A DNA stretch of 64,000 bases from Exiguobacterium aestuarii (GCF_020171655.1 NZ_JAIVAC010000002.1:124001-188000); one strand, 5' to 3'. Shown: positions 49,433 to 58,237, counted from the stretch's first letter. The notes: generated from the letters alone by a model not told the origin. Numbers and translations are program-made.

Positions 49433-50320
49433 TCACATTTGACGAAGTCGGGAAATTCGCTCGACTGGATCAGGGTGCGTCGAGAACAAACCGCTCACTT
49501 TCTTCTTAAGTGGATCGGAGAAGTACAGTGGTGCAGAGGCACTCGACGCTTGCTCGACCGGTGTCTCGACGTTGGCAATCTTCTCAAGCGCTGAGGCGAG
49601 AGCATCCGGGTTTCGGGTCAGTTCCGCTCCACTCGCATCTGCTAGAAACTCGCGATTACGTGAGATCGCCATATTGATCAGCATCGCGATGAGCGGAGCC
49701 AACACTAATAGAACAAGTCCGATGATGAGGAAGATGGGATTCTGATTTTGGTCACGTCGTCCCCCACTGATGCTTCGGAAAAATAACATCCGTGAACCGA
49801 TATCACTCATGATGGCGATGACTGACACGAGTGCGAGTGTGACCGTCGAGAGTCGCACGTCATAATTTTTAATGTGTGCGATCTCATGCGCAATCACACC
49901 TTCCACTTCTTCACGAGACAATCGCTCTAGTAGCCCCGTCGTGACGGCGACGGCCGCCTTTTCTGGTTTCAGTCCGGTCGCAAATGCGTTCGGTGACGAA
50001 TCGTTGATGATAAAGATGCGGGGCATCGGTACTCGCGCGACCATCGCCATATTTTCGACCGTATGCCATAAAAAGCGGTGTTCTTCCACCGATGTCACCT
50101 CTTGCGCCCGATTCATCTTCATGACGATATTCGTGCTCGACATGATGACGATGCCGACATAAAACAAGGAGAACACTGGTGTGAAAATCAAACCTGGGAT
50201 TGCGTCTCCATAGTTCACATAGGAAATGGCCGCTCCGACGAGAAGGACAAATAAGACAAACCCTGTGACGATGAAGACCGTCTTTACTTTATTCTTTCGA
50301 ATCTGTTCATAGAGGAGCAT
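49433..50320 (-). CDS. htpX: Membrane zinc metalloprotease HtpX
   Basis: 295 residues. Four hydrophobic helices and the M48 zinc motif HEIAH (H145, E146, H149), plus the third ligand region NREFLADASGAELTRNP. It degrades misfolded membrane proteins at the cytosolic face. The ATG at 50320 has GAGGTG 6-7 nt upstream; the GTG nine bases earlier lies inside that site. lemA is 18 nt upstream, the common lemA-htpX arrangement. Its terminator has been disrupted by the IS. Confidence 0.95.
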   Translation of the reverse strand: MLLYEQIRKNKVKTVFIVTGFVLFVLLVGAAISYVNYGDAIPGLIFTPVFSLFYVGIVIMSSTNIVMKMNRAQEVTSVEEHRFLWHTVENMAMVARVPMPRIFIINDSSPNAFATGLKPEKAAVAVTTGLLERLSREEVEGVIAHEIAHIKNYDVRLSTVTLALVSVIAIMSDIGSRMLFFRSISGGRRDQNQNPIFLIIGLVLLVLAPLIAMLINMAISRNREFLADASGAELTRNPDALASALEKIANVETPVEQASSASAPLYFSDPLKKKVSGLFSTHPDPVERISRLRQM

Positions 50321-50338
50321 ACTTGCCACCTCGATTCA

Positions 50339-50887
50339 TCAAAACGAGACGCGAACGTTCTCGCGCTCTTCGGCACGCGCCTCAAGCATATCGCGCTTTT
50401 CAAAATGATGCACAGAGGCAATGATGTTCGTCGGTACCGATTCGATTTTTGTATTGTACTTCATGACCGTGTTGTTATAGAGCTGACGCGAGTATGCGAC
50501 CTTGTTTTCCGTCTGCGTCAATTCTTCCTGCAACATCTTGAAGTTCTCGTTCGCCTTCAAATCCGGATACGCTTCACGAAGCGCGAATAGATTTTTCAGC
50601 GCCCCGCTCAGTTGATCGTTCACCGCCATCTGATCTTGGCGATTCGACTTCTCACCAAGCTGATTTCTCAGTTCGACGACCTTCGCGAGCGTCTCCTGCT
50701 CGTGTTTCGCATAGCCTTTCACCGTCTCGACCAAATTCGGAATCAAATCATATCGCCGCTTCAACTGAACATCGATTTGAGCCCATGCCTCGTCGACCCA
50801 GTTTCGATATTTGACGAGCCCGTTGTACATCGAAAAATAGATGAGTACGAGCACGACAACCGCTACAATCGCAATAATCCACCCCAT
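50339..50887 (-). CDS. lemA: LemA family protein
   Basis: 182 residues. One N-terminal helix (3-22) with a short outside part, then the LemA coiled-coil core: YRNWVDEAWAQIDVQLKRRYDLIPNLVETVKGYAKHEQETLAKVVELR and the ending FEKRDMLEARAEERENVRVSF. LemA proteins are membrane-anchored helical proteins of unclear role, often paired with HtpX. GAGGTGCC precedes the ATG. First gene of the lemA-htpX unit. Confidence 0.95.
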   Translation of the reverse strand: MGWIIAIVAVVVLVLIYFSMYNGLVKYRNWVDEAWAQIDVQLKRRYDLIPNLVETVKGYAKHEQETLAKVVELRNQLGEKSNRQDQMAVNDQLSGALKNLFALREAYPDLKANENFKMLQEELTQTENKVAYSRQLYNNTVMKYNTKIESVPTNIIASVHHFEKRDMLEARAEERENVRVSF

Positions 50888-51015
50888 GTTGGCACCTCAT
50901 TTCTTCATTTTCTCCTGTATTAATTCCCTTTACTCGTATAAGATAAGCTTAACTTTCATAAAAATTAGCAAATGGTTGCAATTCTTAATGCGTTGATCAC
51001 AAAGGAGTGTACGCA

Positions 51016-52200
51016 ATGGTTGTCACGAATGCCGAAGTACGTTTGACCGAGTTGTTCGAAGAGATGGTGTCTTTACGACGCCATTTTCACCAATATCCAG
51101 AGCTATCTTTTCAAGAAGTCGAAACGCCGAAGATGATCGCCTCTTATCTCCGCGAACTTGGGATTGAAGTACGTGAACACGTTGGCGGTAATGGGGTCGT
51201 CGGTCGAATCAAAGGCGGTGATGGTCCGACCATCGCGTTACGGGCCGATTTTGACGCGCTTCCCATCCAAGATGTGAAAGACGTCCCGTATCGTTCAAAA
51301 GTAAATGGGGTCATGCATGCTTGCGGACACGATGCCCATACAGCGACGCTTCTCGTCCTCGCGAAAGTATTGACCGAGATGGACCTCCCGGGAGATGTTG
51401 TGCTGATTCACCAGTTCGCCGAAGAATTGGCTCCTGGTGGCGCTAAGCCGATGATTGAGGACGGCTGTCTCGACAACGTGGATTATATCTACGGTGCGCA
51501 CATCTGGACACCTCTCCCATTCGGAACGATCGGCGTCAAAACAGGTCCCGTCATGGCGGCAGCCGATCGCTTTGAATTGACCATCACAGGACAAGGTGGA
51601 CATGGTGCGATTCCGCAACATACAGTCGATGCCCTCATGGTTGCCGTGAACGTGGCGAATCATCTCCAACAAGTGGTCAGTCGACGCATCGATCCGCTGG
51701 AACCAGCCGTTCTCACCATCGGGACTCTCCATTCCGGTCAAGCGTTCAATGTGATTGCCGAAGAGGCCAAGTTGTCTGGAACCGTGCGTACATTCACTTC
51801 AGAGACGCAAGAAAAAATCATCACGGATATGGAACGTATGATCCGTTCTGTCTGCGCTGCGAGCGATGCCGAGTACGCGCTTGACTATATAAAAGGTTAT
51901 CCAGCCGTCGTCAATCATGTAAGAGAAACAGAATTCGTCCGCCAAAGTGCGAAAGAAACCGTCGGCGAAGACGGTGTCATCGAGATGGCACCACTCATGG
52001 TCGGAGAAGACTTCGCTTACTATTTAGAACAAGTACCAGGCAGCTTCTTTTTCACAGGCGCTGGAAACCCTGAACTCTCAGCGATTTTCCCTCACCACCA
52101 TCCTCGTTTCGATGTGGATGAACGAGCGATGCTCCACACGGCTCACATTTTGCTAGGCGCTTTACAGCGTACTTGGATGACACATGAAGAAGAGGATTGA
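51016..52200 (+). CDS. M20-family amidohydrolase
   Basis: 394 residues. Metal-binding residues appear in MHACGHDAHTA, EELAPGGA and the GAHIWTPLPFG block, with the dimerisation domain after ITGQGGHGAIPQHTVDA and the late VGEDFAYYL. Members hydrolyse N-acyl amino acids, hippurate or indole-3-acetyl conjugates in the cytosol; the exact substrate is unclear. AAAGGAG precedes the ATG at 51016. Monocistronic, ending in a 17-bp hairpin. Confidence 0.92.
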   Translation: MVVTNAEVRLTELFEEMVSLRRHFHQYPELSFQEVETPKMIASYLRELGIEVREHVGGNGVVGRIKGGDGPTIALRADFDALPIQDVKDVPYRSKVNGVMHACGHDAHTATLLVLAKVLTEMDLPGDVVLIHQFAEELAPGGAKPMIEDGCLDNVDYIYGAHIWTPLPFGTIGVKTGPVMAAADRFELTITGQGGHGAIPQHTVDALMVAVNVANHLQQVVSRRIDPLEPAVLTIGTLHSGQAFNVIAEEAKLSGTVRTFTSETQEKIITDMERMIRSVCAASDAEYALDYIKGYPAVVNHVRETEFVRQSAKETVGEDGVIEMAPLMVGEDFAYYLEQVPGSFFFTGAGNPELSAIFPHHHPRFDVDERAMLHTAHILLGALQRTWMTHEEED

Positions 52201-52225
52201 TGCAATTCGCATCAATCCTCTTCTT
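52187..52225. terminator. Bidirectional hairpin between the M20 and CNNM genes
   Basis: A 17-bp perfect stem (52187-52203 with 52209-52225, core AGAGGATTGATGC) and loop AATTC, which includes both stop codons of the convergent genes. T-rich tails are short. Confidence 0.8.
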
Positions 52226-53531
52226 TGACTGGTTCTGTTAATTCAGAAACGAGCACTTGGTCAACTCGTTTGCCGTCCATATCCACGACTTCGAAACGAA
52301 GACCGTACGCTTCGACCACGTCCCCCCGCTTCGGAAAATCACCTAATGCGTAAATGACAAGTCCGGCGAGCGTATGATACGAATTGCGCCCTTCATCGAA
52401 TCGGTCATCCCGAATCTCGAACGTTCGCTTCAAATCCTCAATCCCGAGTAACCCGTCCGCTAAATACGATCCGTCCTCACGACGAACCACTTCCGGTGTA
52501 TCTTCTTCAATCATCACTTCTCCGACGATTTCTTCTAAAATGTCGAACAATGTGACCATCCCAAGGAATCCGCCGTATTCATCTAAGACGAATGCGATCT
52601 CGACACCATTTTTCTGCATCATCTGAAGCACTTGGCTCGCTTCACGTTGCTTTGGCACGATCAATGGTTGCTTGATACGTTTTAAAATTTGTGACGGTTC
52701 ACGCAATGTCGGTAACGTCAAAATGTCACGCACATCGATATATCCGACAAAGTCGTCGAGTGAGTCGCGACCGACTGGTAACTTGTTATGCTTACTCTCG
52801 TAAATCGATTTTTTCATGTCATCCATGTCATCCTCTAAGTCGACCCATTCAAGCATCGTCCGAGGTTGCATGAGCTCATAAATCAATTGATCGTGGAACG
52901 CAAAGACGCGTTCAACTTGTTGCACTTCTTCATGGGCGAACTGACCTTGCTGAGCCCCCTCAAAGAGAAGCTGTTTAATTTCAAGCTCAGTCTCTCCACT
53001 CGTTTGTTCTGCCTTTAATCCAAGGAGCTTGAATAAGAAGAGCGTTGATTTCGATAAAATCCAAATGAATGGGCGCATCAACTTGCTGAATAGATCGAGC
53101 GACGGAATGATCGCCATCGTGACTTTTTCAGGCGAGACGAGCGCAATCCGTTTCGGGACCAATTCACCAATGATGAGCGACAGATACGTAATAATTGTAA
53201 CAACGGCCACATAAGCAACGGTTCCGGCATACTGCGTACTCATTCCGGCTTGTTCAAATGCCGATGCGAGCGGTGCCGAGAAGCGTGCGCCCCCGTATGC
53301 CCCGTTAATAATCCCAATCAATGTGATTCCGACTTGAACGGTCGACAACAAATCTGTCGGGTCTTTCGAATAATGAAGCGCAATCTTGGCACTTCGTTTC
53401 CCTCGATTTGCTTCAACCTCAAGTTTTGCAGGCTTCGATGAGATGAGCGCAATTTCTGTCATCGCAAAAATCCCGTTCAACACAATCAAAAACAAAACAA
53501 TCAACAAATCAATCACTATGGAAGAATCCAC
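52212..53531 (-). CDS. CNNM/CorC hemolysin-family protein with CBS pair
   Basis: About 439 residues. DUF21/CNNM membrane domain with four helices (LIVLFLIVLNGIFAMTEIALISS to VTMAIIPSLDLFSKLMRPFIW), a CBS pair (about 205-330) and a C-terminal CorC_HlyC domain (DGSYLADGLLGIEDLKRTFEI). Relatives transport or sense magnesium or other cations. The best start is a GTG at 53531, 8-9 nt after GAGGTGA; ATGs at 53540 and 53564 are poorly placed. No close partner genes. Confidence 0.9.
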   Translation of the reverse strand: MDSSIVIDLLIVLFLIVLNGIFAMTEIALISSKPAKLEVEANRGKRSAKIALHYSKDPTDLLSTVQVGITLIGIINGAYGGARFSAPLASAFEQAGMSTQYAGTVAYVAVVTIITYLSLIIGELVPKRIALVSPEKVTMAIIPSLDLFSKLMRPFIWILSKSTLFLFKLLGLKAEQTSGETELEIKQLLFEGAQQGQFAHEEVQQVERVFAFHDQLIYELMQPRTMLEWVDLEDDMDDMKKSIYESKHNKLPVGRDSLDDFVGYIDVRDILTLPTLREPSQILKRIKQPLIVPKQREASQVLQMMQKNGVEIAFVLDEYGGFLGMVTLFDILEEIVGEVMIEEDTPEVVRREDGSYLADGLLGIEDLKRTFEIRDDRFDEGRNSYHTLAGLVIYALGDFPKRGDVVEAYGLRFEVVDMDGKRVDQVLVSELTEPVKEED

Positions 53532-53614
53532 TTTTTTCATCACCTCAGCTATTTTTAAAACCATACTGCTTTATTTTATCAAAAAATCGTTACCAACCTG
53601 TACCCGTTTTGCTC

Positions 53615-53644
53615 AGAAAAATAGCCACTCCTCAAGAAGTGGCT
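53615..53644 (-). terminator. Terminator of the downstream DUF606 gene
   Basis: AGCCACT (53623-53629) and AGTGGCT (53638-53644) with an 8-nt loop, followed on the minus strand by TATTTTTC. Confidence 0.75.
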
Positions 53645-54105
53645 TCGTTGACAGCTTGTTTGGCGACGGCTGCGGTCTGAGACTGTTTAAAGAGAATAAC
53701 TCCGACGAGCAGGACCGTAAGCCCAACGACTTGTCCAGCCGATAACGTGATTTGAGGCATCCCGAAAGCGCCATATAAATCGACGAGTAACGCCCAAATG
53801 AGTTGTGACACGAGGATGAGTGACACGGACAAAGTCGGTCCAAGTAGCTGGATGCTCCGCATAACACAATATACAACACCGACCCCAAGTAACCCACCAA
53901 GCCAATAGATGGGTGACACATCACGTAATCCCGAAAGATTCCCTCCGAATAACAGTAACGGAATGATGGATCCGACCAATCCGACGATGAAGACCAACAC
54001 TGTCGTCGCCCATGCTCCTAAATTTGTATTCATTTTTGCATTGACCGCTGCCTGTACACTAATGAATGCTCCGGCCACTGCTGAACAGATGATCCCAAAA
54101 ATCAT
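53632..54105 (-). CDS. DUF606/YdcZ-type DMT transporter (copy 2)
   Basis: 157 residues, five helices, half the length of a full drug/metabolite transporter. FGIICSAVAGAFISVQAAVNAKMNTNLGAWATT and LILVSQLIWALLVDLYGAFG are the DUF606 hallmarks. Such half-size proteins work as dimers, often as pairs of different subunits. A second copy lies upstream beyond a Crp/Fnr gene. AAGGAGAG precedes the ATG. Substrate unknown. Confidence 0.88.
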   Translation of the reverse strand: MIFGIICSAVAGAFISVQAAVNAKMNTNLGAWATTVLVFIVGLVGSIIPLLLFGGNLSGLRDVSPIYWLGGLLGVGVVYCVMRSIQLLGPTLSVSLILVSQLIWALLVDLYGAFGMPQITLSAGQVVGLTVLLVGVILFKQSQTAAVAKQAVNEATS

Positions 54106-54116
54106 ATAATCTCTCC

Positions 54117-54791
54117 TTACTCATAGAACATACCGTTCGCACGTTCCTTCAATCGTTCACTATTTAATATGACAACTTCTTTTCTCGTTCGCGTGACCAA
54201 TCCTTCATCGACGAACGCCTGCAACGTCCGATTCAAATGACGATAACTCGTCCCAAGCCATTCGGCGACTTCTTTACGCTTCAGTTGACTCATCTCAGCT
54301 TGAAACAGCTCGTTACCCGATTCACTAAGGGAAATCAAATAGCCCGCCAACCGTTCTTCAAGTGTCGACATGAGATGATTGGATGAGGCGTTCGCCTCGA
54401 TGAACAGTTTTTCGGACACCCCACGCAATAGATGTTCCGTGAATTCGACCGTACGATTATGACGACGAAGTGCCTCGAATGGAATCCTTAAGCAGGTTAC
54501 CGAACCAACCGCCTCGACAGTATGCAATACGTTCCGACCACTCGCATATTCGATGTCCCCAATGAGCGTCGGCGCAGCTTTCAAACGAAGCAAGCGCAAC
54601 TTCCCTTCTTCACTGAGTGTATAGATTTTGACGCGTCCTTCGAGCACGACAAACAAGGATTCAATATGCTGATTATTCGAACAAAGCATTGTACCTGATT
54701 CATAAGTGACTAAAGAAGAAGCTTCAAGCGTTGCGTTAGAAAAAAGATGATTCCACTGCAATCTTGTTAGTGCATCCATAATATTGATCAT
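54117..54791 (-). CDS. Crp/Fnr-family transcription regulator
   Basis: 224 residues. Cyclic-nucleotide-binding-type beta barrel (about 15-125: LFVVLEGRVKIYTLSEEGKLRLLRL), a dimer helix and a C-terminal winged HTH (QLKRKEVAEWLGTSYRHLNRTLQAFVDEGLV). There is no N-terminal Cys cluster, so it is not an oxygen-sensing Fnr; the effector is unknown. The ATG at 54791 follows AAGGAG at a long 10-nt spacing; the frame is open far upstream without support. It sits between two DUF606 transporters and probably controls them. Confidence 0.88.
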   Translation of the reverse strand: MINIMDALTRLQWNHLFSNATLEASSLVTYESGTMLCSNNQHIESLFVVLEGRVKIYTLSEEGKLRLLRLKAAPTLIGDIEYASGRNVLHTVEAVGSVTCLRIPFEALRRHNRTVEFTEHLLRGVSEKLFIEANASSNHLMSTLEERLAGYLISLSESGNELFQAEMSQLKRKEVAEWLGTSYRHLNRTLQAFVDEGLVTRTRKEVVILNSERLKERANGMFYE

Positions 54792-54805
54792 GAAAGTTGA
54801 ACTCC

Positions 54806-55231
54806 TTACGCGAATGTATAGATTCCAATCCCGACGACCATCAAGACGAGTCCCATGACCTGTCCCGTATTCATCGGCTTCCGTTTGACACCAAACCAAC
54901 CGTTCAAATCGATGATAAAGGCGCCTAGTAATTGTGCCACAAGCAGGACACAGATTGCCCATGTCACTCCCAGTTGTTGAATCGCTGTCAGTTCACCGAA
55001 CACGACGAATACACCGAATAGTCCACCTAGACTATAATACCAAGGGACGCGTTTGAAAGCCGTCATGTCTGCATCTCGTTTGAAAAAGTAAATGACGAGC
55101 GCTAACAGAAGTCCGACAAAATGGACGATTGTGACGGACATCCATGCCCCTACCGCATCTCCTAGTTTGGCGTTAAAGATTCCTTGTAAAGCAATAAACG
55201 TGCCAGATAGTATGGCAAATATAATTCCCAT
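54806..55231 (-). CDS. DUF606/YdcZ-type DMT transporter (copy 1)
   Basis: 141 residues, five helices: GIIFAILSGTFIALQGIFNAKLGDAVGAWMSV and CVLLVAQLLGAFIIDLNGWFG. It parallels the second copy three genes on and may form a heterodimer with it. GAGGGGAA precedes the ATG at 55231. First gene of a DUF606 - Crp/Fnr - DUF606 unit, with gaps of only 14 and 11 nt. A perfect 12-bp palindrome lies about 54 nt upstream. Confidence 0.88.
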   Translation of the reverse strand: MGIIFAILSGTFIALQGIFNAKLGDAVGAWMSVTIVHFVGLLLALVIYFFKRDADMTAFKRVPWYYSLGGLFGVFVVFGELTAIQQLGVTWAICVLLVAQLLGAFIIDLNGWFGVKRKPMNTGQVMGLVLMVVGIGIYTFA

Positions 55232-55284
55232 GTCATTCCCCTCTCTCTTCGTCTGACTGTACAAAAAGAATGACCGCTTGAATA

Positions 55285-55296
55285 GGACATATGTCC
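55285..55296. promoter_or_regulatory. 12-bp palindrome upstream of the DUF606-Crp-DUF606 operon
   Basis: GGACATATGTCC is a perfect inverted repeat in the short gap between the DJ-1-type gene's terminator and the operon start. It is a reasonable binding site for the Crp/Fnr regulator encoded second in that operon. Confidence 0.45.
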
Positions 55297-55302
55297 AAAA
55301 AT

Positions 55303-55333
55303 AAAAAGCAACTTCGAATAACCGAAGTTGCTT
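55303..55333 (-). terminator. Terminator of the DJ-1/PfpI gene
   Basis: AAGCAACTTCG (55306-55316) and CGAAGTTGCTT (55323-55333), a perfect 11-bp stem, followed on the minus strand by a T-rich run. Confidence 0.9.
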
Positions 55334-55340
55334 CATCTAT

Positions 55341-56000
55341 TTATCCTAGCAATTTGACAAGTTCTTTCCCGACCGCTTCAGAAGACTGCGGGTTTTGACC
55401 TGTGACGAGTCGCTCGTCGACTGCCACATTCACTGCCCAGTTGTCGGCTCCTTTGAACTGTCCACCTTGATTGCGTAGTCCCGTCTCAAGTAAGAACGGT
55501 ACAGCAGAATCGAGTTGCATTTCTTTTTCTTCTGCATCGGTGAACCCTGTCACTTGTTTATCTTTGACGAGCGGTTCATCGTTGCTCAGTTTCACATTGA
55601 CCAATCCAACTGGTCCGTGGCAAACCGCACCGACAATATTTCCACTCTCATAGACGTTACGAATAACGCGTTGTAGCGTTTCATTTTCTGGGAAATCGAC
55701 GACTGTCCCATGACCACCTGGCAAATAAATTGCGTCATACGACTCGTCTGCGACTTGATCAAGTCGCGCTGTGTCTTTGAGCAACTCGCGCGTATTTAGA
55801 ATGTCTTCTGACAAACCATCTTCTAAACTATTCGCATCGATTGGCACGTCTCCACCTTCGATACTCGCGACCGTCACTTTGTATCCTTCTTTTTCAAATA
55901 ACAAGTAAGGCACGGCAAACTCTTCAAGCCAAAGTCCCGTTGCGTGACCATTTGATAATTGATTCGCTGACGTCGTGACAATCAGTACATGTTTCGACAT
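55341..56000 (-). CDS. DJ-1/PfpI-family type 1 glutamine amidotransferase-like protein (Hsp31 type)
   Basis: 219 residues. Nucleophile elbow with C127-H128 in GAVCHGPVG, the glutamate pair at 26-27 (LEE), and the YLPGGHGTVVDFPEN oxyanion region. This matches the Hsp31/YhbO-like branch, with glyoxalase or protein-repair activity on methylglyoxal adducts, or chaperone activity. AAGGAGGAATT precedes the ATG at 56000. Monocistronic. Confidence 0.9.
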   Translation of the reverse strand: MSKHVLIVTTSANQLSNGHATGLWLEEFAVPYLLFEKEGYKVTVASIEGGDVPIDANSLEDGLSEDILNTRELLKDTARLDQVADESYDAIYLPGGHGTVVDFPENETLQRVIRNVYESGNIVGAVCHGPVGLVNVKLSNDEPLVKDKQVTGFTDAEEKEMQLDSAVPFLLETGLRNQGGQFKGADNWAVNVAVDERLVTGQNPQSSEAVGKELVKLLG

Positions 56001-56195
56001 ACTCAATTCCTCCTTCAATAATGAACATACGACACTATTGTTCCCGATTCATCATCCGTTAAACCTGATGAGCTGTCTCGATGTCATAAGGTATGTCTAT
56101 TTTTGACCTGGTGATTTTTTCATCCTACCTTTATTTCAACATCCTTTTATACTGTAAATGAATCGACATTCCGACCTATGAAGGGGATATCTCGT

Positions 56196-56288
56196 ATGAC
56201 AAAACGAATGAACGACTGGGGATTTCTCATTGTTGTCGCCATCATCATCTTGTTACTTGTGCTCGGTCAGTTGCCAATCTTCATGTAA
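56196..56288 (+). CDS. 30-residue single-helix membrane peptide
   Basis: The ATG at 56196 is preceded by GAAGGGGAT at 8 nt. The product is a short polar start (MTKRMNDW), then a hydrophobic helix (GFLIVVAIIILLLVLG) and QLPIFM. It recalls the tiny transmembrane YjcZ-type proteins of Bacilli, but the match is not strong. It lies alone between divergent genes, with its own ribosome-binding site. Confidence 0.55.
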   Translation: MTKRMNDWGFLIVVAIIILLLVLGQLPIFM

Positions 56289-56294
56289 TCTTCA

Positions 56295-56343
56295 CGGACA
56301 TTCCTTCACAAACTTTAGTATGATGGCGTTGTAAGCACTTACA
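56295..56343 (+). promoter_or_regulatory. gldA promoter with cre-like/Rex-like operator
   Basis: A possible -35 CGGACA (56295-56300) and -10 TATGAT (56319-56324), 18 nt apart. TGTAAG-ca-CTTACA (56330-56343) lies at the transcription start. It fits the cre pattern except for a CA instead of CG centre, and is also distantly Rex-like. Confidence 0.45.
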
Positions 56344-56374
56344 CTAAACCCGATATGAAAGGATGAAGTTCACT

Positions 56375-57478
56375 ATGTTAGAACGTATTTTCATCAGTCC
56401 GGCTAAGTATGTGCAAGGGAAACAAACGATTGATCGCATCGGAGAGTATGTCGCTCACTTCGGTTCAAACGCTTTACTCATCGCGGATGACGTCGTCTGG
56501 GAATTGGTCGGTTCGCGTGTGACACATTCACTGCAGGCGAGCACTATTGAGGCGACGAAAGCAGATTTTATCGGTGAGGCATCGAAGCATGAGATCACTC
56601 GAATCGCCACAGATGCCAAAGAGAGTGGCACAGCGTTCGTGATTGGTCTCGGTGGTGGTAAGACGCTTGATACAGCAAAAGCGGTCGCAGATGAATTGGA
56701 TGCGCGCATCGTCATTGTACCGACAATCGCCTCGACAGATGCACCAACAAGTGCACTTTCAGTCATTTACACAGATGAAGGTAATTTCGAAAGTTATCGT
56801 TTTTATAAAAAGAATCCAGATCTCGTTCTGGTGGACACTGAGTTGATTGCACAGGCACCGCCACGCTTCCTTGCATCAGGCATTGCCGACGCTTTGGCGA
56901 CGTGGGTCGAAGTGCGAAGTGTCCTTTCATTCGGAGGAAAAACGATGGCCGGCGGTGTCCCAACGCTTGCGGCGGAAGCGATCGCCGAACGTTGTGAAGA
57001 AGTATTGTTCACGTATGGTATTCAAGCATATGAAGCCGTCAAAGCAAAAGTCGTCACACCTGCGCTCGAAGCGGTCGTTGAAGCCAACACCCTATTGAGC
57101 GGTCTCGGCTTTGAAAGTGGTGGCTTGGCAGCAGCCCATGCCATTCACAATGGATTTACCGCGTTAGAAGGGGACATCCACCATTTGACGCACGGTGAAA
57201 AAGTTGCATTTGGAACACTTGTGCAACTCGCACTCGAAGGACGTCCTCAAGAAGAATTCGAGCAGTACGTTGCCTTTTATATGGCACTCGACTTGCCGGT
57301 CACACTCGAAGATATCAAATTGAAAGATGCATCTCGAGAAGATATCTTGAAAGTCGGAAAAGCCGCCACGGCAGAAGACGAAACGATTCATAGTGGTTTT
57401 GATGTCACGCCTGAAGAAGTTGCAGACGCGATCATCGCAGCCGATCGATATGCCCGTCTTTATCAAGAGCGGTTATAA
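56375..57478 (+). CDS. gldA: Glycerol dehydrogenase
   Basis: 367 residues, the same length as E. coli GldA. NAD-binding [11 protein letters not shown] (93-103), [17 protein letters not shown], and zinc ligands D172 ([10 protein letters not shown]), H255 (AAAHAIHNG) and H273 ([10 protein letters not shown]). It oxidises glycerol to dihydroxyacetone with NAD+ in the cytosol. The ATG at 56375 matches family starts; an earlier ATG at 56363 is inside the ribosome-binding region. No dihydroxyacetone kinase is adjacent. Confidence 0.95.
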   Translation: MLERIFISPAKYVQGKQTIDRIGEYVAHFGSNALLIADDVVWELVGSRVTHSLQASTIEATKADFIGEASKHEITRIATDAKESGTAFVIGLGGGKTLDTAKAVADELDARIVIVPTIASTDAPTSALSVIYTDEGNFESYRFYKKNPDLVLVDTELIAQAPPRFLASGIADALATWVEVRSVLSFGGKTMAGGVPTLAAEAIAERCEEVLFTYGIQAYEAVKAKVVTPALEAVVEANTLLSGLGFESGGLAAAHAIHNGFTALEGDIHHLTHGEKVAFGTLVQLALEGRPQEEFEQYVAFYMALDLPVTLEDIKLKDASREDILKVGKAATAEDETIHSGFDVTPEEVADAIIAADRYARLYQERL

Positions 57479-57482
57479 AAAT

Positions 57483-57522
57483 AGCGAGAGGAAGCTCAGA
57501 CGGCTTCTTCTCGCTGTTTTTT
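57483..57522 (+). terminator. Terminator of gldA
   Basis: AGCGAGAGGAAGC (57483-57495) and GGCTTCTTCTCGCT (57502-57515) pair with one mismatch and run into T6. The stem also overlaps the stop of the convergent gene. Confidence 0.85.
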
Positions 57523-57963
57523 GGTCGGGATGAACGAAAGGACAATCCCAATCCCCATACAACTGACTGTCAAGAAAAAGAAAGTCAACTGGTTCATATA
57601 GATGATATTCGTGAACTGGTTCCATCCTTCTGCGAAAGACTCATTCGTAGATAAATGAATTCCTTCCCGAAGAGACCTCGCTTGCGATTGATTGGTCACC
57701 CAGGCAATCCCGGCCATGATGAGACTACCCAAACCTAATACGACTCTCCCGATCGGTCGCACGGATGCTGTGACCCGACGTGTCATACGGACTGTAATCC
57801 AAACAAATAATAACAGAAACGGCCACCCAATCAAGAGTACAATCCAGTATACATTCCCTTCACTCGGCGTTTCCGAATACGGGGTCGTCATCACTTCACC
57901 AAGCTTAAAAATTACAAACGCGATCAACGTCACGATAAACCATGCTTTTATTAACTTCTCCAT
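57496..57963 (-). CDS. Hypothetical four-helix membrane protein
   Basis: 155 residues with four hydrophobic helices (about 5-25, 38-60, 70-90 and 122-148). A polar outside loop (NQSQARSLREGIHLSTNESFAEGWNQFTN) lies between the last two. Family not recognised. GAGGTGTT precedes the ATG. It lies 55 nt downstream of another small membrane-protein gene on the same strand, with a terminator between. Confidence 0.65.
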   Translation of the reverse strand: MEKLIKAWFIVTLIAFVIFKLGEVMTTPYSETPSEGNVYWIVLLIGWPFLLLFVWITVRMTRRVTASVRPIGRVVLGLGSLIMAGIAWVTNQSQARSLREGIHLSTNESFAEGWNQFTNIIYMNQLTFFFLTVSCMGIGIVLSFIPTKKQREEAV

Positions 57964-57988
57964 CTCAACACCTCGTCCTTAGTATAGC

Positions 57989-58020
57989 AAAAACACCGTA
58001 TGCGTCTGCATACAGTGTTT
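57989..58020 (-). terminator. Terminator of the 72-residue membrane protein gene
   Basis: AAACAC-c-GTATGC (57991-58003) and GCATAC-a-GTGTTT (58008-58020), a stem with one mismatch and loop GTCT, followed on the minus strand by T's. Confidence 0.75.
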
Positions 58021-58237
58021 AGTCTTTCGGGCGGACGACGTAGTAAATCAAAATGACGAGCCACGTCCACACTCCTGTGAAAATTCCAATAATCCCGACG
58101 ATGAAGAATCCGAGCGGAATCATCGATTTCGTTCGATTGTAGTCCTTCCACATATTCGATAGCCCTTTAATATTAAAGTATAAAAAGGCAAAGAACAGGA
58201 CGAGCAACAACAGTGGTAATCCAAATAAGACTTCCAT
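58019..58237 (-). CDS. Hypothetical small two-helix membrane protein
   Basis: 72 residues: MEVLFGLPLLLLVLFFAFLYFNIKG, a short basic loop (NMWKDYNRTKS), then IPLGFFIVGIIGIFTGVWTWLVILIYYVV and RPKD. Two membrane helices. Not recognised. The ATG at 58237 has AAAGGAGTG upstream; the longer open frame to 58312 lacks a ribosome-binding site. Confidence 0.6.
   Translation of the reverse strand: MEVLFGLPLLLLVLFFAFLYFNIKGLSNMWKDYNRTKSMIPLGFFIVGIIGIFTGVWTWLVILIYYVVRPKD

Noticed and set aside
54792-54962. Longer start for the Crp/Fnr protein
   Set aside because: The added 57 residues lie in the upstream DUF606 gene, are not Crp-like and lack a ribosome-binding site.
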